Shown one piece after another: positions 1 through 5,898 of a stretch of DNA of 6,517 bases. A program made the translations under genes and the position numbers. Positions within the stretch are counted from its first letter, which is position 1, and the number at the start of each line of letters is the position of its first letter. The stretch is from an uncultured Eubacteriales bacterium. Its GTDB lineage: Bacteria; Bacillota; Clostridia; Oscillospirales; Oscillospiraceae. The notes beneath the pieces are model-generated. The model ran no database searches and was not told the origin of the DNA. It was given only the letters and a program-made list of their open reading frames with translations. The stretch covers positions 1-6,517 of the forward strand of contig CABPXX010000078.1 of NCBI GenBank assembly GCA_902461475.1, read 5' to 3'.

Positions 1-1003
1 CCTGGGCGTGCACGGGGGCAAGGGGGGCGGCGGGGGCGGTGGAGCCGTATTGCAGCACCCCGATGAGGGCGGACACCAGGAAGATGCCCACGGTGCTCAG
101 TTTGGCCAGCCAGGCCACAATGATACCGGTCCAGCCCACATCGTCGGTGATGGAGGCGGACAGGATGCCGGCGGTGCCCACCTTGAAGGCGGCGGCCAGG
201 CCGATGAGGCAGGCGGAGAGGAACACGGTGCGCAGCACAATGGTGCTCACCTTCATGCCTGCATACCGGGCAGTGCCCATGGAGTCGCCCACCACGGCGA
301 TCTCATAGCCCTGCTTAGTGCGCTTGAGGTAGACGTACACCAGCACGCCAATGAGCAGCGTAATGAGCACACAGATGTTCAGCCCGAACTTGCCCAGCAT
401 AATTCGGGGGAAGGACACGATGGAGGTGAAGCTGGCGAAGGTGGGACGGGCGGACTCTGCGCTCAGGAAGAAGTTCCAATCCGCCTTGGTCTCCCCCAGG
501 AAGGTGAGGAAGTACAGGGCGATGTAGTTGAGCATCAGGGTGAGCAGGGTCTCGTTGGTGCCGAACTTCGCCTTCAAGGCAGCCACAAACAGGCCCAGCA
601 GTCCGGCGGCCAGCATGGCGGCCAGGCACATCAGGAGCAGCACCACCGGAGTGGGCAGCACGGGCCCGGCCTGAAACGCCACCGCGGCGGCGGCAATGGC
701 GCCCACAATGAACTGGCCCTCGCCGCCGATGTTCCAAAACCGCATCTTAAAGGCCAGAGACAGGCCTAAGGCGGTGAGAATCAGAGGCACCAGGATTTTC
801 AGGTAGTTTTCCGCCGCCTTATAGGCGATCTTGTTGCCCACCATACCCATGGTGAACATTTTGAAGTAGTACTCCAGGGGGTTGACGCCCATGGCCAGCA
901 GCACCAGGCCGCCCAGCACCAGGGCCAACGCCACCGCTCCCACAATGAGGAGGATTTTTTCCCACAGCGGGCAGTCCTCCCGCTTGACGATGTGCACACG
1001 CAT
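1..1003 (-). CDS. Bmp-type nucleoside ABC transporter permease, C-terminus cut by window edge
   Basis: This is one of the two inner-membrane permeases expected in a nucleoside/purine ABC importer of the BmpC/YufP (NupP-like) branch of the branched-chain-permease superfamily. The open frame gives 334 residues and reaches the left edge without a stop; family members are commonly about 350-370 residues, so roughly 20-40 are probably missing. Hydrophobic segments lie near residues 17-38, 68-86, 98-112, 118-142, 152-170, 208-225, 258-272 and 290-316. Family motifs are visible: NIGGEGQ at 91-97, GTNETLLTLMLNYIA at 148-162 and ARYAGM at 245-250. The start follows a GGAGGAG at 1013-1019 with 9-nt spacing. 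That Shine-Dalgarno lies inside the end of the ATPase gene, and only 3 nt separate the two genes, so translation is probably coupled. The last visible stretch (STAPAAPLAPVHAQ) is Pro/Ala-rich. The second permease gene is expected beyond the left edge. Confidence 0.9.
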   Translation of the reverse strand, partial: MRVHIVKREDCPLWEKILLIVGAVALALVLGGLVLLAMGVNPLEYYFKMFTMGMVGNKIAYKAAENYLKILVPLILTALGLSLAFKMRFWNIGGEGQFIVGAIAAAAVAFQAGPVLPTPVVLLLMCLAAMLAAGLLGLFVAALKAKFGTNETLLTLMLNYIALYFLTFLGETKADWNFFLSAESARPTFASFTSIVSFPRIMLGKFGLNICVLITLLIGVLVYVYLKRTKQGYEIAVVGDSMGTARYAGMKVSTIVLRTVFLSACLIGLAAAFKVGTAGILSASITDDVGWTGIIVAWLAKLSTVGIFLVSALIGVLQYGSTAPAAPLAPVHAQ

Positions 1004-1006
1004 GGC

Positions 1007-2587
1007 TTATTGCTCCTCCCCTTCCTCTTGGAATAAGCTGTCGGCGGCATAGCCGGCGGGCTTGTCCTCGTATTTGTGGGTCAAATCCAAGCTGCCCGTC
1101 ATCATCAGGCCCAGCTCCTCCTTGGTGGTCTTGTGGGCGTGGACCACGCCCATGACCTTGCCGTGACACAGCACCAGAATTTTATCGCACAGGGCCATCA
1201 TCACGTCCAAATCCTCGCCCACGAAGAGGATGCCCACGCCGCTCTTCTTCTGCTCGTTGAGGATGTTATAGATGGCGTAGGAGGAGTGGATGTCCAGGCC
1301 ACGCACCGGGTAGGCGGTGACAATGACGTTGGGGCCCGCCTTGATCTCTCGGCCCAGCAGTACCTTCTGCACGTTGCCGCCGGAGAGCCGGCGCACCGGG
1401 GTCTCGGTGGAGGGGGTGACTACACCCAGCTCCTCAATCACCCGCTGGGCGTCCTCTCGGCCTGCCTTCCGGTCCACAAAGGGGCCTTTGGCGTCGTTGT
1501 AGTTCTTCAAAATCATGTTGTCCGTAATGGACATGGAGGGGGCCAGGCCCATGCCCAGACGGTCCTCGGGGATGAAGGACATGGAGATGCCCTTGGCCAG
1601 AATCTCCTTGGGGCTCAGGCCCACAATGTTCTCGCCCTTGTGAATCATCTTGCCCGACTCGATGGGGCGCAGACCAGCGATGGCCTCACACAGCTCCTTC
1701 TGGCCGCATCCGGCGATGCCCGCCACGCCCAGCATCTCGCCGCCGCGGATGTAGAAGCTGACGTTGTCGATGGCCACGTTGCCCTCGTCGCTGCGGATGG
1801 TCAGGTCCCGAATCTCCAGCAGGGGCTTGAGCTTCTCCATCTTGGGCCGCTCAATGTTCAGGTCAATCTTGTGGCCCACCATCCACTCGGTGAGCTTCTG
1901 TTCGTTGGTCTCCTTGGTGTCCACGGTGGTGATATACTCGCCCTTGCGGAGGATAGCCACCCGGTCGGAGATGTCCATCACCTCGTTGAGCTTGTGGGTG
2001 ATGATGATAATAGAGTGGCCCTCGTCCCGCATCCGGCGGAGCACCCCGAAGAGCTTTTCAATCTCCTGGACGGTGAGCACGGCGGTGGGCTCGTCCAGAA
2101 TGATGACCTTGGCCCCGTAGTAGAGCACCTTGATGATCTCCAGGGTCTGCTTCTCGGACACCGCCATGTTGCACACCTGCTTGCGGGGGTCCAGGTCGAA
2201 GCCGAACTTTTTGGCCATCTCCTCAATCTTGCGGTAGCGGTCTTTTTTCAGCACAAAGCCCGCCTCCTGGGCCCCCATCCAGATGTTATCGGCGGCGGAG
2301 AACACATCCACCAGCTTGAAGTGCTGGTGGACCATGCCGATGCCCAGCCGCTTGGCGTCCTGGGGGGAGGAAATGGTCACGGGCTGGCCGTCCACCAGAA
2401 TGGTGCCGCTGTCGGGGGTATAGATGCCGGACAGCATGTTCATCAGGGTGGTCTTGCCGGAACCGTTCTCTCCCAACAGGGAGAGAATCTCTCCTTTTCG
2501 GAGATTCAGGTTGACGTTGTGGTTGGCCACCACCGGACCGAAGGTCTTGGTGATGCCACGAAGTTCCACGGCATATTCTTCTGCCAT
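1007..2587 (-). CDS. Bmp-type nucleoside ABC transporter ATP-binding protein (two fused ATPase domains)
   Basis: This cytoplasmic ATPase of 526 residues energises the importer; it is of the YufO/NupO-like, RbsA-like double-domain type. I place the start at 2587 (MAEEYAVEL), behind AAGGAGG at 2596-2602 with 8-nt spacing; the frame stays open up to 2812, but that extension has no family resemblance. Domain 1 (about 5-245) has Walker A GENGSGKTT 39-47, Q-loop Gln88, Walker B VIILDEPTAVL 161-171 and switch His198. Its signature reads MAVSEKQ (142-148) instead of LSVGEQQ, so the usual Ser and Gly are Ala143 and Ser145. Domain 2 (about 256-500) has the lysine-free Walker A GVAGIAGCGQ typical of this family, a good signature LSGGN (401-405) and a Walker B region ending VRGLD, with Tyr426 where the catalytic Glu would be. 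ATP is therefore probably hydrolysed mainly in one composite site. The acidic tail (EEGEEQ) is unremarkable. Confidence 0.95.
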   Translation of the reverse strand: MAEEYAVELRGITKTFGPVVANHNVNLNLRKGEILSLLGENGSGKTTLMNMLSGIYTPDSGTILVDGQPVTISSPQDAKRLGIGMVHQHFKLVDVFSAADNIWMGAQEAGFVLKKDRYRKIEEMAKKFGFDLDPRKQVCNMAVSEKQTLEIIKVLYYGAKVIILDEPTAVLTVQEIEKLFGVLRRMRDEGHSIIIITHKLNEVMDISDRVAILRKGEYITTVDTKETNEQKLTEWMVGHKIDLNIERPKMEKLKPLLEIRDLTIRSDEGNVAIDNVSFYIRGGEMLGVAGIAGCGQKELCEAIAGLRPIESGKMIHKGENIVGLSPKEILAKGISMSFIPEDRLGMGLAPSMSITDNMILKNYNDAKGPFVDRKAGREDAQRVIEELGVVTPSTETPVRRLSGGNVQKVLLGREIKAGPNVIVTAYPVRGLDIHSSYAIYNILNEQKKSGVGILFVGEDLDVMMALCDKILVLCHGKVMGVVHAHKTTKEELGLMMTGSLDLTHKYEDKPAGYAADSLFQEEGEEQ

Positions 2588-2625
2588 GCAATCTGCCTCC
2601 TTCTCTCTTGGTTGAAGTTCGCTTT

Positions 2626-2653
2626 TTCCCATTCCCCACCAGCGGGGTGGGAA
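2626..2653 (-). other. Inverted repeat upstream of ATPase gene
   Basis: TTCCCA-TT-CCCC pairs with GGGG-TGGGAA around the 6-nt loop ACCAGC (plus-strand reading), giving 10 base pairs interrupted by a 2-nt bulge. It ends 23 nt before the ATPase Shine-Dalgarno in the transcript. It could fold in the leader RNA; no T-run follows, so it is not a standard terminator. Confidence 0.4.
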
Positions 2654-2673
2654 CCAGGAAAAAGAAAACTTAC

Positions 2674-2696
2674 CGGTTTTTGTTGGGCAAAAACCG
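2674..2696 (-). other. Perfect 9-bp inverted repeat, terminator-like
   Basis: CGGTTTTTG and CAAAAACCG are exact complements around a 5-nt loop. On the minus strand the stem is followed, after GTAAG, by the T-rich stretch TTTTCTTTTT. It resembles a weak intrinsic terminator or attenuator, but the T-rich stretch is displaced by five bases and the stem centre is A/T, so strong termination is not expected. Confidence 0.4.
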
Positions 2697-2718
2697 CTGC
2701 CTTTCCCGATAAATGAAG

Positions 2719-2756
2719 CATCCGGGCCTGCCGGGAATGTCCGGCCGGCCCGGATG
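2719..2756 (-). other. Long GC-rich hairpin after the lipoprotein gene
   Basis: A 10-bp outer stem (CATCCGGGCC with GGCCCGGATG) encloses a one-base mismatch, then a 5-bp inner stem (GCCGG with CCGGC) and a 6-nt loop. It begins about 30 nt past the lipoprotein stop codon. On the minus strand it is followed by CTTCATTTAT, only moderately T-rich. It is very stable on paper and is placed to protect the 3' end of the lipoprotein message or cause partial termination. It could also be a copy of a dispersed repeat. Confidence 0.5.
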
Positions 2757-2786
2757 AATCGGGTCTTGCTGGGAGAGGGTTGGGCC

Positions 2787-4010
2787 TTAGCCCACCTGCA
2801 CGCCCTCCACAAAGTAGTTCATGGTACCGGTGATCACAGCGTCCTCCACGCTCTTGCCGCCAGCGGGCACGATCTCCTTGCCGTCGTTGGTCTTCAGAGC
2901 GGAGTCGGTCTGGGTGATGGTGACGGAGCCGTCGTCATTCTTGGTGTAGGACAGCTTCACGCCGGAGAACACGTCCCACTCACCCGTGGCCAGCAGCTCG
3001 ATGATGGCGTCCAGGTAATCCTGGGTGTCGGGGGCGCAGTTGTCGCTGAGCTCGGACACGCCCACCAGACCCTTCACCAGGCCCTCATAGTAGGCGGGGC
3101 CGCCCATGGCGGTGACAAAGTTCTCAGCGCCGCCGCAGGTCATGGCGGTCTCAATGGCGGTCTTGTAGTACACGTCCCAGTTCCACACAGCGGCGGTGAG
3201 GTGGGCCTTGGGGGCGTCCACGGTCATGTCGGAGTTGTAGCCGCAGCCAAACACGCCGGCCTTCTCAGCGGCGATCTGAGGCTGAGCGGAGTCACAGTGC
3301 TGGGCGATGACGCCGCAGTCATAGCTGTTGATGAGCTCCTCGGCAAAGGCGTACTCGTTCTGCTCGTCGTTCCACTTGCCCAGCTCCTTGACGTACACGG
3401 TGGCGTCGGGGTTCACGGACTGCACGCCCAGGGCGAAGCCGTTGATGCCGGAGCAGGTCTCAGCGTACTGGGTGCCGAAGGCGGAGACGTAGCCCACATT
3501 ATTGTTGCCGGTCTCCAGGCTCTTCAAACCAGCGGCCACGCCGGTGAGGTAGCGGGCCTGGTAGATGCGGCCGAAGTAGTTGTTGAAGTTGGTCTCGTTG
3601 GACAGGTAGCCGGTGGCGTGGGAGAAGATCACCTCGGGGTACTCCTCAGCCTTGGCGTTCATGGCGTTGAGGTAGTTGAAGGAGATACCGAAGATGATAT
3701 CACAGCCCTCACCCACCAGGTTGTCCACAGCGGCGGCCACCTTGTCGTCCTCCTCGGGCACCTCGTCCACGATGACCAGCTGGCTGTCAGGGTCCAGGCC
3801 CAGCTCGTCCATGGCGGTGGTGATGCCCTTGTGGTGGGCGTAGGTGTAACCGGCGGTGTCGGTCTTCTTGTTGATATAGATGGCACCGACCTTAAAGTCG
3901 CTGTCGGCAGTGCCGGAGTTGGAGCTCTTGGGGTCGCTGTTTCCGCCGCAGGCGGCCAGGCTCAGCGCCATGACGCCAGCCATCACCAGGGCAAGGATAC
4001 GCTTTTTCAT
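2787..4010 (-). CDS. Bmp-family purine nucleoside-binding lipoprotein
   Basis: This is the substrate-binding lipoprotein of the importer (Bmp/PnrA/NupN-like family), 407 residues, anchored outside the membrane. The N-terminus is a lipoprotein signal: MKKR, a hydrophobic core and the lipobox LAAC, with lipidated Cys21. A Gly/Ser/Asn linker (about 22-37) precedes the periplasmic-binding-protein fold starting at DFKVGAIYINKKTDTAGYTY. Further family-like segments are the HHKGI stretch near 59-63, IIFGISFNYLNAMNAKA and the aromatic patch AVWNWDVYY, a plausible part of the ligand pocket. The start has AAGGAGG at 4021-4027, 10 nt upstream. Codon use is narrow and C/G-ending, consistent with high expression. 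Its place between xpt and the ATPase gene points to a purine ligand (guanosine, inosine, xanthine or hypoxanthine). The family also contains proteins for other ligands, so specificity is inference. Confidence 0.93.
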   Translation of the reverse strand: MKKRILALVMAGVMALSLAACGGNSDPKSSNSGTADSDFKVGAIYINKKTDTAGYTYAHHKGITTAMDELGLDPDSQLVIVDEVPEEDDKVAAAVDNLVGEGCDIIFGISFNYLNAMNAKAEEYPEVIFSHATGYLSNETNFNNYFGRIYQARYLTGVAAGLKSLETGNNNVGYVSAFGTQYAETCSGINGFALGVQSVNPDATVYVKELGKWNDEQNEYAFAEELINSYDCGVIAQHCDSAQPQIAAEKAGVFGCGYNSDMTVDAPKAHLTAAVWNWDVYYKTAIETAMTCGGAENFVTAMGGPAYYEGLVKGLVGVSELSDNCAPDTQDYLDAIIELLATGEWDVFSGVKLSYTKNDDGSVTITQTDSALKTNDGKEIVPAGGKSVEDAVITGTMNYFVEGVQVG

Positions 4011-4155
4011 ACGTTTAGTTCCTCCTTCAAATATCCCTTATCTGATTCCTACTATTATTTCCAAAAAGGCGCTGCCTTTTGAGAAACCCAAATCAATGGT
4101 GTCAATCCCTCCGTCACGGCTTACGCCGTGCCACCTCCCTTTACACAAGGGAGGC
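4011..4155 (-). other. xpt to lipoprotein-gene intergenic region
   Basis: This 145-bp gap holds a two-hairpin repeat directly after the xpt stop codon, a short terminator-like hairpin at 4064-4080 and the Shine-Dalgarno of the lipoprotein gene. A perfect TTGACA on the minus strand (4100-4105) could be a -35 box for the lipoprotein gene, but at 17-nt spacing the -10 hexamer would be TCAAAA, a poor match. Whether the transporter genes have their own promoter or depend on xpt read-through is not settled by the sequence. Confidence 0.45.
4064..4080 (-). terminator. Short terminator-like hairpin downstream of xpt
   Basis: On the minus strand AAAAGGC pairs with GCCTTTT around the 3-nt loop AGC, with an A-run before and a run of five T at the end. 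It lies about 75 bp past the xpt stop and 53 nt before the lipoprotein start. The stem is only 7 bp with three G:C pairs, so it may terminate partially or act as an attenuator. It is nearly symmetric and could act in both directions. Confidence 0.35.
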
Positions 4156-4158
4156 TTA
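4101..4158. repeat. Two-hairpin dispersed repeat abutting the xpt stop codon
   Basis: Two perfect hairpins lie 3 nt apart: CACGGC-TTAC-GCCGTG (4115-4130) and CCTCCCTT-TACAC-AAGGGAGG (4134-4154). The flanking CCCTCC to the left and GGGAGG at the right end are also complementary, which suggests one mobile or repetitive unit. The right edge touches the xpt TAA (4156-4158). The layout resembles short palindromic intergenic elements I associate from memory with Oscillospiraceae/Faecalibacterium-type genomes. Copy number cannot be judged from one window. No U-tract follows in either direction, so it is not a classical terminator. Confidence 0.55.
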
Positions 4159-4728
4159 ATCACAAAAAGTAATGCCTTTCGAGCTCATGGCCTTGATGCG
4201 GGCCAGAGACTCCACCCGCACCCCCATGGAGCGGATGAGATCGCCGCCGGGCTGGAAGGCCTTCTCCACCGCAATGCCAGCTCCCACCAGGGTGGCGCCG
4301 GAATCCCGCACCAGCTTGATGAGGCCCTGGAGGGCCGCGCCGTTGGCCAAAAAGTCGTCGATGAGGAGCACCCGGTCCCCGGGCCCCAGGAACTTCTTGG
4401 ACACGATGATGTCATACACCCGGCCATGGGTGAAGGACTCCACCTGGGCGGAGTACACCTCCCCGGCGATGTTCTTGGTCTTATTCTTCTTGGCAAAGAG
4501 CACGGGAACGCCAAACTGCTGGGCCACCACACAGGCAATGCCAATGCCGGAGGCCTCGATGGTGAGGATTTTCGTCACGTGGTCGTCGGCAAACAGCCGT
4601 GCCCACTCCTTGCCCATCTCCGCAAAGAGCCCCACGTCCATCTGGTGGTTGAGGAAGCTGTCCACCTTTAATACGTCTTCGCCCTCCATGACCCCGTCTG
4701 CCAGAATGCGCTGTTCCAACAGTTTCAC
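4156..4728 (-). CDS. xpt: Xanthine phosphoribosyltransferase
   Basis: The enzyme transfers the phosphoribosyl group of PRPP to xanthine, giving XMP for the guanine nucleotide pool; it acts in the cytoplasm as a type I phosphoribosyltransferase. The 190 residues match the length of B. subtilis Xpt (194). Diagnostic segments are VLKVDSFLNHQ (19-29), the PRPP-binding loop VLLIDDFLANG (120-130), the nearby GLIKLV helix, EKAFQPG (155-161) and RVESLARI (171-178). The start is a GTG at 4726-4728, supported by AGGAG at 4738-4742 with 9-nt spacing and by the usual family opening (MKLLEQRI). The gene is transcribed toward the nucleoside importer, linking import with salvage. Unlike xpt of B. subtilis, its leader shows no recognisable purine riboswitch core. 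Confidence 0.96.
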   Translation of the reverse strand: MKLLEQRILADGVMEGEDVLKVDSFLNHQMDVGLFAEMGKEWARLFADDHVTKILTIEASGIGIACVVAQQFGVPVLFAKKNKTKNIAGEVYSAQVESFTHGRVYDIIVSKKFLGPGDRVLLIDDFLANGAALQGLIKLVRDSGATLVGAGIAVEKAFQPGGDLIRSMGVRVESLARIKAMSSKGITFCD

Positions 4729-4758
4729 CGCTCTTCGCTCCTCTCTCTTCTCTTGTCA

Positions 4759-4772
4759 ATTTCCCGGGATTT
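4759..4772. promoter_or_regulatory. Candidate Noc-binding site (NBS-like near-palindrome)
   Basis: ATTTCCCGGGATTT agrees at 12 of 14 positions with the palindromic B. subtilis NBS consensus ATTTCCCGGGAAAT, the first 11 bases being identical. It lies in the xpt leader, about 1.2 kb from a gene encoding a protein with Noc-type specificity residues. An alternative reading is that the G/C core is simply part of the RNA hairpin 4761-4782, so binding remains a prediction. Confidence 0.5.
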
Positions 4773-4782
4773 CACCCCGGAA
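4761..4782 (-). other. Hairpin in the xpt leader
   Basis: In the minus-strand transcript CCGGG pairs with CCCGG around the 7-nt loop GTGAAAT, extended by TT:AA across a single bulged G. It sits about 20 nt upstream of the Shine-Dalgarno. It is too small to be a purine aptamer and has no U-tract. It overlaps the NBS-like site, so DNA and RNA roles cannot be separated by eye. Confidence 0.35.
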
Positions 4783-4801
4783 CAAACATAAGATACCTGA
4801 T

Positions 4802-4830
4802 ATTTTAACAAAAAAACTTCCGCTGTTCCA
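4802..4830 (-). promoter_or_regulatory. Candidate xpt promoter
   Basis: On the minus strand a -10 TAAAAT (4802-4807, five of six consensus bases) lies 17 nt after TGGAAC (4825-4830), a weak -35. Transcription would start near 4795, giving a leader of about 66 nt. A perfect TTGACA also occurs on this strand at 4858-4863, but I find no good -10 at standard distance from it, so the assignment is tentative. Confidence 0.4.
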
Positions 4831-4854
4831 TTCTATTTTTTGCACATATCTTGC

Positions 4855-4883
4855 TTGTTGTCAAGTGTTATTTCTGGTACAAT
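4855..4883 (+). promoter_or_regulatory. Candidate promoter of the yitT-like gene
   Basis: An extended -10 (TGG then TACAAT, 4875-4883) is preceded at 17-nt spacing by TTGTTG (4855-4860). The start point would be near 4890, giving a leader of about 80 nt. The strong extended -10 compensates for the weak -35. It diverges from the xpt promoter within the same AT-rich segment. Confidence 0.5.
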
Positions 4884-4970
4884 ATTTACACTTTAGAAGG
4901 GTAATCAACAAATTGTAGAAAAGATCCCAAATTCGGCCAATTATATGAGAGAGAAAGGGGCACGAAGCCG

Positions 4971-5822
4971 ATGAAAGTGAAACAATTCCTGACCGAATAT
5001 GCCCTGCTCACCCTGGGCACCGCCCTGGTGGCCATGGGCACCTACTTCTTCAAGTTTCCCAATCACTTTTCCACCGGAGGCGTGACGGGCATCGCCGTCA
5101 TTCTCTCCTCCATCTTCCCCTCCGTCAGCTCCTCCCTGTTCGCCTCAGTGATCAATGTGGCCTTCCTCCTGCTGGGCTTCGGGGTACTCAACCGGGGCTT
5201 CGGCGTGCGCACCGTGTACTGCTCCCTTCTCTTCTCCGGCATGCTCACTGGGCTGGAGTGGCTGGTGCCTCTGTCCGGCCCCCTCACCGACGAGAAGCTG
5301 CTGGAGCTGTTCTTCGGCGTCATCCTCCCCGCCCTGGGCTCCGCCATCCTCTTCAACACCCAGGGCTCCACCGGCGGCACCGATATCCTGGCCATGATAC
5401 TGAAAAAATTTACCAGTTTGGATATCGGCATGGCCCTGCTCTATGTGGACGTACTGATTGCCGGGTCCACCCTCATTTTGATTGACATTGAGACAGGCCT
5501 CTTTTCCCTGCTGGGCCTGGTGTTGAAGTCCGTGTTGGTAGACTCGGTGATTGAGTCTCTCAACCGGAAGAAGAGCTTCATTCTGGTGACCTCCTGTCCG
5601 GAAGAGGTGTGCGACTTCATCACCCACACCCTCCACCGCTCCGCCACCTTCTGGAAGGGCGAGGGCGCCTACTCCCATCAGGACAAGTGGGTGGTGCTCA
5701 CCGCCCTGTCCCGGGCCCAGGCGGTGGCTCTGCGCCGCCACCTGAAGAGCATCGACCCCCACGCCTTCATGCTCATCACCAACTCCAGCGAGATCTTCGG
5801 CAAGGGCTTCCTCCGCGCCTGA
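4971..5822 (+). CDS. YitT-family membrane protein with DUF2179 C-terminal domain
   Basis: This polytopic membrane protein of 283 residues belongs to the YitT family (DUF161 membrane repeats plus DUF2179), whose biochemical role is not established. The membrane part (about 8-195) has hydrophobic segments near 10-28, 38-50, 57-73, 82-100, 112-128, 152-170 and 172-192. It shows the internal duplication typical of the family: FSTGGVTGIAVIL (33-45) and GSTGGTDILAMIL (132-144). The cytoplasmic DUF2179 domain (about 200-283) has KSFILVTSCPEEV, GAYSHQDKWVVLTALSRAQ and the terminal SSEIFGKGF. The start is supported by AAAGGGG at 4954-4960 with 10-nt spacing. It is transcribed divergently from xpt and followed after 113 bp by noc. 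I see no convincing terminator between them, so read-through into noc is possible. Length and motifs are normal. Confidence 0.93.
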   Translation: MKVKQFLTEYALLTLGTALVAMGTYFFKFPNHFSTGGVTGIAVILSSIFPSVSSSLFASVINVAFLLLGFGVLNRGFGVRTVYCSLLFSGMLTGLEWLVPLSGPLTDEKLLELFFGVILPALGSAILFNTQGSTGGTDILAMILKKFTSLDIGMALLYVDVLIAGSTLILIDIETGLFSLLGLVLKSVLVDSVIESLNRKKSFILVTSCPEEVCDFITHTLHRSATFWKGEGAYSHQDKWVVLTALSRAQAVALRRHLKSIDPHAFMLITNSSEIFGKGFLRA

Positions 5823-5861
5823 CCTTCACAAGTACCATTCCCCATCCCAGACTCCGACAGA

Positions 5862-5897
5862 ATTTTTCCACAGCTTCGTGCTACAATGTGGAAAAAT
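5862..5897 (+). promoter_or_regulatory. noc promoter within an 11-bp perfect inverted repeat (DnaA-box-like)
   Basis: ATTTTTCCACA (5862-5872) and TGTGGAAAAAT (5887-5897) are exact complements 14 nt apart. Between them lies an extended -10, TGC then TACAAT (5879-5887), so the right arm covers the expected start point near 5894 and the left arm the -20 to -30 zone. No good -35 is seen. Each arm contains TTTTCCACA, one base from the DnaA box TTATCCACA, in opposite orientation. This looks like an operator that could repress noc, by DnaA or another dimeric regulator. The 3' arm ends in A rather than T, so it is not a terminator of the upstream gene. Confidence 0.5.
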
Positions 5898-5898
5898 A

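Larger units (their letters stand above)
2588..2786 (-). other. Structured 199-bp gap between lipoprotein and ATPase genes
   Basis: No gene is visible here. Read in the direction of transcription (minus strand), the gap contains three inverted repeats: 2719-2756, 2674-2696 and 2626-2653. They are followed by the ATPase Shine-Dalgarno at 2596-2602. None has a clean U-tract directly after its stem, so I read the gap as a partial terminator or mRNA-stability region within one operon. It could lower transporter expression relative to the binding protein, as is common in ABC importer operons. Confidence 0.5.

Noticed and set aside
8..769. Long plus-strand open frame rich in Gly, His and Gln.
   Set aside because: It is the antisense of the permease gene; its composition is what GC-rich coding DNA gives in the reverse frame, and it has no Shine-Dalgarno or family motif.
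2701..2714. CTTTCCCGATAAAT, 11 of 14 matches to the Noc-binding site.
   Set aside because: Such a match is expected about 0.25 times by chance in a window of this size, and the central CCCGGG is broken.
1076..2716. 546-codon plus-strand open frame opposite the ATPase gene.
   Set aside because: It is an antisense shadow with His/Val/Gly-rich low-complexity translation, while the minus strand encodes an unmistakable ABC ATPase.
2588..2812. N-terminal extension of the ATPase frame up to 2812.
   Set aside because: The extra 75 codons include the intergenic hairpins, show no family similarity, and overlap the end of the lipoprotein gene. The ATG at 2587 has an ideal Shine-Dalgarno.
2754..4082. 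442-codon plus-strand open frame opposite the lipoprotein gene.
   Set aside because: It is a shadow: Val/Gly/His-rich with no recognisable domain. The minus strand encodes a lipoprotein with a lipobox and a strong Shine-Dalgarno.
4720..4735. Possible parS half-site AGTTTCAC at the start of xpt.
   Set aside because: The second half of the parS palindrome is absent, and the stretch is coding sequence.
4838..4846. DnaA-box-like TTTTGCACA in the divergent AT-rich region, considered with the AT-richness as a possible replication origin.
   Set aside because: It is a single imperfect box without a cluster, and AT-richness is adequately explained by two divergent promoters.
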